From NCBI RefSeq assembly GCF_036226925.1, contig NZ_CP109031.1:4960001-5024000 (forward strand): DNA of 64,000 nt. Reading direction: 5' to 3'. This DNA comes from Streptomyces sp. NBC_00659. Lineage in GTDB: Bacteria; Actinomycetota; Actinomycetes; Streptomycetales; Streptomycetaceae. The position numbers were made by a program, and so were the translations under genes. The notes beneath the pieces were generated by a model. That model did not search any database and was not told the DNA's origin. It saw only the letters and a list, made by a program, of their open reading frames with translations. This document shows positions 59,304-64,000 of the stretch, piece by piece. Positions within the stretch are counted from its first letter, which is position 1. Every line of letters begins with the position of its first letter.

Positions 59304-61642
59304 CCGCCGGCGGATTCGTGGGCCCCGGAGGATTCGTGGGCCCCGGCGGACCGGTAGCCGCCCGAGGAGCCCCGGGCCTCTGTGGGGCGCGCGCCCGTCG
59401 GTCCGGTGGCGTCCGTCGCCTCGGCGAACGCGTCCCACGCGTCGAGCAGCGCGGAGTCGTCCGAGGCCCCGGACTCGCCGGAATCCGTGTCGGCCGCCTC
59501 GGAGAACTCGAACCAGATGCTCTTGCCCTGGCCCCGCGGGTCCACCCCCCACGCGTCCGCGAGCATCTCGACCAGCACCAGTCCCCGTCCGGACGACGCC
59601 AGCTCCCCGGGATGACGCCGGTGCGGCAGGGCATCGCTGCCGTCGGTGACCTCGGCCCGTATCCGCCGCTTGCCCGGCTCGCCCGTCACCTCGGCGACGA
59701 GCAGCGCGTCCACGTCGGTGTGCACGAGGACGTTGGTGACCATCTCGGAGACGAGCAGGACCGCGGAGTCGAGCTGGTCGGCGGAGGCCCAGTCGTGCAG
59801 GAGCTCCCGCAGCTGCTGACGGGCGTCCGCGATCCGCTCGGGCTCGGCCTGCGCCACGGTCAGCATCGTGCGGCGCAGCAGCGGCCGTACGGGTGGCGCG
59901 GTGTCGTCGCCGTCACCCTCCAGGGGCAGCCGGGACAGCAGCAGCACCGCTATGTCGTCCTCGCGCCGGTCGGCCAGCGGACCGGTGGTGTGGTGGGAGG
60001 AGGGCCCGTGCACGGCCTGCACGAGCGCGTCGGCGAGGGTCTCCATGTCGCCGTCGTGGGATTCGAGCGTCCGGCGGATCCGGCGCCAGCCGGTGTCGAG
60101 GTCGTGGCCGCCGGTCTCGATGAGCCCGTCGGTGCAGATCAGCATGGTCTCGCCCGGTTCCAGGAGGAGCCGGGTGGTCGGGTAGTCGGCGTCCGGGTCG
60201 ATGCCGAGCGGCAGCCCGCCCGCCGTGGGCCGCATCAGCACGGTCCCGTCCGCCATCCGTATCGCGGGATCGGGATGCCCGGCGCGCGCGATGTCCAGCG
60301 TCCCGGTCGCCGGGTCGACCTCGACGTACAGACAGGTTGCGAAGCGCACATCGGCGGGGTCCGCCGGTTCCTCGTCCGCGTCGGCGCCGCCGCTCGACCC
60401 GTAGGTCACCGAGTCGGTGACCCCGTAGAGGAAACGCGCCGCCCGTGACAGCACCGCGTCGGGGCGGTGGCCCTCGGCGGCGTAGGCGCGCAGGGCTATC
60501 CGGAGCTGGCCCATCAGACCCGCGGCGCGGACGTCGTGGCCCTGTACATCGCCGATGACCAGGGCGTAGCGGCCGGCCGGCAGCGGGATCACGTCGTACC
60601 AGTCGCCGCCGACCTGGAGGCCGCCGCCGGTCGGGACATAGCGTGCGGCGACGCTCATGCCCGGCATCCGCGGGCCGAGCGTCGGCATCATCGAGCGCTG
60701 GAGGCCGTCGGTCAGCTCCCGCGCGGTCTCGGCGGCTCCGGCGCGCGAGAGGGCCTGCGCGAGCATGCGGGCGACGGTCGTCAGGACCGAGCGCTCGTCG
60801 GGCGTGAAGGTGACGGGGTAGGTGAAGGCCGCCATCCACGCACCCATGGTGCTGCCGGCGACCGTGAGCGGCAGGAACGCCCAGGACTGCCGGCCGAAGT
60901 GCTGGGCGAGGGGCCAGGACGCCGGGTAGCGGTCCTTGTACTCGTCGGGGGAGGAGAGGTAGACCGCACGGCCCGTACGGACGACCTCGGCGGCCGGATA
61001 GTCCGTGGCCAGCGACATGTGGGAGAAGGGGCCCTCGTCGCCCGGCTGGTGCCCGTGGTGGCCGATGATCGTCAGCCGCTCGCCCTCCGCGCCGAAGACG
61101 GCGAGTCCGTCCGGGGAGAATCCGGGCATCGACAGCCCCGCCGCCACCCGCAGCACCTCCGCCGTGGACCGGGCCTCGGCCAGCGCCCGTCCGGCGTCCA
61201 GCAGGAACGCCTCCCGCGAGCGGCGCCAGTCCCCGGTGACAGGGGTGCGCGCGGCGGCGTCCGGAGGCTGCTCGCTGACCTCCTGGAGGGTGCCGATCAG
61301 CTCGTACTGCCCGGTCTCGGGGTCGACGAGCGGCTTGGAGCGGCTGCGGACCGTGCGGAGCACCCGGCCGTGCTCGTCCATGATCCGCATCTGGGCCTCG
61401 GCGAGCGTGCCCTCGGCCACCGCGAGGTGCACCACCCCGTCCATCTCGTTCCAGTCGACGGGGTGGACATGCGAGCGCGCACCCGCCTCGGTGAGGGTCG
61501 TCAGCTCCGCGGGCATGCCGATCAGCCGTGCGGCTTCCGCGTCGAAGGTGACGAGTCCCGAGGCGTTGTCCCAGCGCCACACGCCGGTGGCGAGTGTGGC
61601 CAGGACGTCCCCCACGGCGGGCAGGGGCTCACCAGTGCGCAT
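59198..61642 (-). CDS. PAS-GAF-SpoIIE phosphatase-HATPase regulatory protein
   Basis: Multidomain regulator of 814 aa. A PAS domain (about 10-125) has GVWRWDNASGLVTFDAEAARLIGMP. A GAF domain (about 150-310) has FLLDAGRALAEARSTAEVLRVAAGLSM and SWAFLPLTVAGSTMGAWMAAFTYP. A SpoIIE-type PP2C phosphatase (about 325-560) has VGGDWYDVIPLPAGRYALVIGDVQGHDVRAAGLMGQLR, LICTDGLIE and REDDIAVLLLSRL. An anti-sigma-like HATPase (about 585-710) has LDSAVLLVSEMVTNVLVHTD and SSGRGLVLVEMLADAWGVDPRGQGKSIWFEF. The tail is Ser/Gly/Glu-rich and then collagen-like. Such proteins usually control sigma factors through anti-anti-sigma dephosphorylation. ATG 61642 is the chosen start. Confidence 0.92.
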   Translation of the reverse strand: MRTGEPLPAVGDVLATLATGVWRWDNASGLVTFDAEAARLIGMPAELTTLTEAGARSHVHPVDWNEMDGVVHLAVAEGTLAEAQMRIMDEHGRVLRTVRSRSKPLVDPETGQYELIGTLQEVSEQPPDAAARTPVTGDWRRSREAFLLDAGRALAEARSTAEVLRVAAGLSMPGFSPDGLAVFGAEGERLTIIGHHGHQPGDEGPFSHMSLATDYPAAEVVRTGRAVYLSSPDEYKDRYPASWPLAQHFGRQSWAFLPLTVAGSTMGAWMAAFTYPVTFTPDERSVLTTVARMLAQALSRAGAAETARELTDGLQRSMMPTLGPRMPGMSVAARYVPTGGGLQVGGDWYDVIPLPAGRYALVIGDVQGHDVRAAGLMGQLRIALRAYAAEGHRPDAVLSRAARFLYGVTDSVTYGSSGGADADEEPADPADVRFATCLYVEVDPATGTLDIARAGHPDPAIRMADGTVLMRPTAGGLPLGIDPDADYPTTRLLLEPGETMLICTDGLIETGGHDLDTGWRRIRRTLESHDGDMETLADALVQAVHGPSSHHTTGPLADRREDDIAVLLLSRLPLEGDGDDTAPPVRPLLRRTMLTVAQAEPERIADARQQLRELLHDWASADQLDSAVLLVSEMVTNVLVHTDVDALLVAEVTGEPGKRRIRAEVTDGSDALPHRRHPGELASSGRGLVLVEMLADAWGVDPRGQGKSIWFEFSEAADTDSGESGASDDSALLDAWDAFAEATDATGPTGARPTEARGSSGGYRSAGAHESSGAHESAGGYESADGPGAPGTPGNPGVPGPSGPGGGPSGPSGS

Positions 61643-61761
61643 GCGCCCACTGTAGGAACAGGTGATCGGTGCCTGCCACCGATGGCCGTCACCGACGCCC
61701 GTCACGGCGTGGAGCGGCTAATGAGGGGGAGGCGACCTGGCCCGGCCGGTACGCTGGGGGT

Positions 61762-61775
61762 GTTTCACGTGAAAC
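61762..61775. promoter_or_regulatory. parS centromere site
   Basis: Perfect GTTTCACGTGAAAC in the intergenic region between the SpoIIE-type gene and aspS, 42 bp upstream of aspS. Second copy in the window, 30.8 kb from the first. Confidence 0.94.
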
Positions 61776-61817
61776 AGGCCCCCCAATCCCCAATCCGCGA
61801 AGACTGGATGAACGACG

Positions 61818-63581
61818 ATGCATCGGTACAGGTCCCACACCTGCGGCGAGCTCCGCGCCTCTGACGTCGGCACCGACGTCCGGCTGAGCGGCTGGCTGCA
61901 CAATCGCCGAGACCTGGGTGGCATCCTCTTCATCGATCTGCGCGACCACTACGGCATCACGCAGCTCGTCGCCCGCCCCGGCACCCCCGCCTACGAGGCC
62001 CTCGACAAGGTCTCGAAGGAGTCGACCGTCCGCGTCGACGGCAAGGTCGTCTCGCGCGGCACGGAGAACGTGAACCCGGAGCTGCCGACCGGCGAGGTCG
62101 AGGTCGAGGTGAGCGAGGTCGAGCTGCTCGGCGCCGCCGCCCCCCTGCCGTTCACGATCAACGCCGAGGACGGTGTGAACGAGGAGCGCCGTCTGGAGTA
62201 CCGCTTCCTCGACCTGCGCCGCGAGCGCATGCACCGCAACATCCTGCTGCGCACGGCCGTGATCTCCGCGATCCGTCACAAGATGACGGCGCTGGGCTTC
62301 AACGAGATGGCCACCCCGATCCTCAGCGCCACCTCCCCCGAGGGCGCGCGCGACTTCGTGGTCCCCTCCCGGCTGAACCCCGGCAAGTTCTACGCGCTTC
62401 CGCAGGCGCCGCAGCAGTTCAAGCAGCTGCTGATGATCTCCGGCTTCGACCGCTACTTCCAGATCGCGCCCTGCTTCCGCGACGAGGACGCCCGCGCGGA
62501 CCGTTCGCCGGGCGAGTTCTACCAGCTCGACGTCGAGATGTCCTTCGTCGAGCAGGAGGACATTTTCCAGCCCATCGAGAAGCTCATGACGGAGCTGTTC
62601 GAGGAGTTCGGCGGTGACCGTCACGTCACCTCGCCCTTCCCGCGCATCCCGTTCCGCGAGTCGATGCTGAAGTACGGCTCGGACAAGCCGGACCTGCGGG
62701 CCCAGCTGGAGCTCACCGACATCACCGACATCTTCGAGGGCTCGGAGTTCAAGGCCTTCGCGGGCAAGCACGTGCGCGCCCTGGCGGTGCCGGACGTGGC
62801 CGGCCAGAGCCGGAAGTTCTTCGACGGCCTCGGTGACTACGCGGTCGAGCAGGGCGCGAAGGGCCTGGCCTGGGTGCGCGTGGGCGAGGACGGCTCGCTG
62901 ACCGGCCCGATCGCCAAGTTCCTCACCGAGGACAACGTCGCCGAGCTGACCAAGCGCCTCTCCCTGGCCGCCGGTCACGCGGTGTTCTTCGGCGCGGGCG
63001 AGTTCGACGAGGTCTCGAAGATCATGGGCGCGGTGCGGGTCGAGGCCGCGAAGCGCTCGGGCAACTTCGAGGAGAACGTCTTCCGCTTCTGCTGGATCGT
63101 CGACTTCCCGATGTACGAGAAGGACGAGGACACCGGGAAGATCGACTTCTCGCACAACCCGTTCTCCATGCCGCAGGGCGGTCTGGAGGCCCTGGAGACC
63201 CAGGACCCGCTGGACATCCTCGGCTGGCAGTACGACATCGTCTGCAACGGTGTGGAGCTGTCCTCCGGCGCGATCCGTAACCACGAGCCCGAGATCATGC
63301 TCAAGGCCTTCGAGATCGCCGGCTACGACCGGGAGACCGTCGAGGAGCAGTTCGCCGGCATGCTGCGCGCCTTCCGCTTCGGCGCCCCGCCGCACGGAGG
63401 GATCGCCCCGGGCGTCGACCGCATCGTCATGCTGCTCGCGGACGAGCCGAACATCCGCGAGACGATCGCGTTCCCGCTCAACGGCAACGCGCAGGACCTG
63501 ATGATGGGCGCGCCCACGGAGCTGGACGAGACGCGGCTGCGCGAGCTGCACATCTCGGTGCGCAAGCCGCAGCCGAAGTAG
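61818..63581 (+). CDS. aspS: Aspartyl-tRNA synthetase (bacterial type)
   Basis: Class II synthetase of 587 aa. The N-terminal OB anticodon-binding domain (about 1-105) begins [45 protein letters not shown]. The catalytic core has motif 1 near [38 protein letters not shown], motif 2 [30 protein letters not shown] and motif 3 [19 protein letters not shown]. The inserted GAD domain (about 285-410) has [27 protein letters not shown]. Actinobacterial enzymes are often non-discriminating and also charge tRNA-Asn; that is not decided here. The product is cytosolic. Confidence 0.97.
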   Translation: MHRYRSHTCGELRASDVGTDVRLSGWLHNRRDLGGILFIDLRDHYGITQLVARPGTPAYEALDKVSKESTVRVDGKVVSRGTENVNPELPTGEVEVEVSEVELLGAAAPLPFTINAEDGVNEERRLEYRFLDLRRERMHRNILLRTAVISAIRHKMTALGFNEMATPILSATSPEGARDFVVPSRLNPGKFYALPQAPQQFKQLLMISGFDRYFQIAPCFRDEDARADRSPGEFYQLDVEMSFVEQEDIFQPIEKLMTELFEEFGGDRHVTSPFPRIPFRESMLKYGSDKPDLRAQLELTDITDIFEGSEFKAFAGKHVRALAVPDVAGQSRKFFDGLGDYAVEQGAKGLAWVRVGEDGSLTGPIAKFLTEDNVAELTKRLSLAAGHAVFFGAGEFDEVSKIMGAVRVEAAKRSGNFEENVFRFCWIVDFPMYEKDEDTGKIDFSHNPFSMPQGGLEALETQDPLDILGWQYDIVCNGVELSSGAIRNHEPEIMLKAFEIAGYDRETVEEQFAGMLRAFRFGAPPHGGIAPGVDRIVMLLADEPNIRETIAFPLNGNAQDLMMGAPTELDETRLRELHISVRKPQPK

Positions 63582-63582
63582 C

Positions 63583-63657
63583 CGCTACCGAGGTGGTCGC
63601 TACCGAGGTGGTCGCTACCGAGGTGGTCGCGGCCGAAGTGGCCGCGGCCGAGGTAAG
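63583..63657. repeat. 15-bp tandem repeat directly after aspS
   Basis: Three perfect copies of CGCTACCGAGGTGGT (63583-63627), then two diverged copies (CGCGGCCGAAGTGGC, CGCGGCCGAGGTAAG). The array begins 2 bp after the aspS stop. In the -1 frame it would read as VATEV repeats until a TGA near 63678. Confidence 0.9.
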
Positions 63658-63681
63658 GCAAGCCTTTCAACTGGCCTGATC

Positions 63682-63724
63682 GCAAAGGGGCTTGAAGTCG
63701 ACGTCGATTTCAGGTCCCTTTTGC
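63682..63724 (+). terminator. Probable terminator downstream of aspS
   Basis: Imperfect hairpin: GCAAAGGGGCTTGAA (63682-63696) pairs with TTCAGGTCCCTTTTGC (63709-63724) with one bulge, around a self-complementary TCGACGTCGA loop region. The T-rich right arm favours termination. Confidence 0.65.
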
Positions 63725-63790
63725 GTGCCCGCAGCAAAGACCGCTGTTTTCTCAGCCTGCTGACAGCCTTCTTGCCTAACTTCCGGGCGC

Positions 63791-64000
63791 ATGACAGCGA
63801 ATGGACAGCACCAGGAACCCCAGGTCCCCCAAGTACCCCAGGAAAGCGGTGAACTGACGCGCCGCAAGGTCGTGGTCGTCGGCGCGGGTGCGCTCGCGGT
63901 GGCCGGCCTCGGCGGCAGCGCCTTCGCGGCGAGCGCGGTCGCGCAGGACAGAGAACCGGCGGCCGGGGAGAGCGCCGAGGCCTGCTACCGACTGACGTCG
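63791..64000 (+). CDS. Tat-exported protein, probably an intradiol ring-cleavage dioxygenase (5' part only)
   Basis: The gene runs off the right edge; 70 residues are visible. After a 20-residue polar leader a twin-arginine signal follows (TRRKVVVVGAGALAVAGLGGSAFAASAVA), so the protein is exported folded, with cofactor. The mature start AAGESAEACYRLTS resembles the opening of secreted actinobacterial intradiol dioxygenases, which usually continue with a TEGPYY motif beyond the window. That assignment is recall-based and cannot be confirmed from this fragment. The ATG at 63791 has no clear ribosome-binding site. Confidence 0.6.
   Translation, partial: MTANGQHQEPQVPQVPQESGELTRRKVVVVGAGALAVAGLGGSAFAASAVAQDREPAAGESAEACYRLTS

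Noticed and set aside
61749..61785. GTTTCACGTGAAAC as a transcription-factor E-box-like operator of aspS
   Set aside because: It is identical to the parS site at 30978, which precedes an unrelated gene, and matches the known Streptomyces ParB sequence.

Overview
The window is a very GC-rich, densely coded chromosomal segment with frequent 4-bp ATGA/GTGA gene overlaps, many GTG starts, two perfect copies of the Streptomyces parS sequence (GTTTCACGTGAAAC), bacterial-type Ser/Thr kinases, a proteasome activator and duplicated branched-chain 2-oxoacid dehydrogenase operons. This is typical of the conserved core of a Streptomyces chromosome near oriC. From memory, the gene order follows the S. coelicolor stretch from about SCO3847 (pbpA) to SCO3795 (aspS). 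I see no prophage, insertion sequence, CRISPR array or biosynthetic cluster.

Layout. 1-5349 (minus strand) is the cell-growth signalling cluster: pbpA (cut by the window edge), a SEDS glycosyltransferase gene, the phosphatase pstP and the FHA-domain genes fhaB and fhaA. A 0.6 kb gene-free stretch and tRNA-Leu(CAG) follow. 6.3-11.3 kb holds an azoreductase/HxlR pair, a DUF2252 protein, a J-domain-like protein and a rhodanese, separated by tandem repeats. 11.5-23.8 kb is lipid and aromatic catabolism: an acyl-CoA dehydrogenase behind a KstR-like box, paaABCDE, a DUF5819/HTTM/TrmH operon, then paaN divergent from a 3-hydroxyacyl-CoA dehydrogenase and the TetR gene paaR. 23.8-28.2 kb is bkdR plus bkdABC. 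28.3-33.1 kb holds a MobA-like fusion, moeA, a K+ channel and a quinone oxidoreductase. 33.2-38.4 kb holds a secreted Pro/Ser/Thr-rich protein, the proteasome activator bpa and two divergent membrane Ser/Thr kinases. 38.5-43.2 kb is a DevR-like response regulator and bkdFGH. 43.3-52.8 kb holds a K15-type DD-peptidase, GntR-MFS, a nitrilase, a GlxA-type regulator with LURP-one and cupin neighbours, and a thioredoxin-NHL protein. 52.9-64 kb holds an M18 aminopeptidase, a FadE-type dehydrogenase, SseB-like, pirin, AI-2E-family, SpoIIE-phosphatase and aspS genes and the start of a Tat-exported protein.

How it fits together. The most interesting signal is one 17-bp palindrome, ACCGAACGATCGGTCGG. 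It is perfectly conserved before paaABCDE and between paaN and the paaH/paaR operon, and recurs with two mismatches before bkdABC. This suggests a single TetR regulon joining a 2-oxoacid dehydrogenase to phenylacetyl-CoA breakdown. Other points to check are three exact plus one variant DnaA boxes in intergenic DNA, an AT-rich palindrome before bkdFGH, and two convergent genes that overlap by about 106 bp and encode collagen-like tails from the same DNA. All database-type statements here are recall or inference; no search was run.
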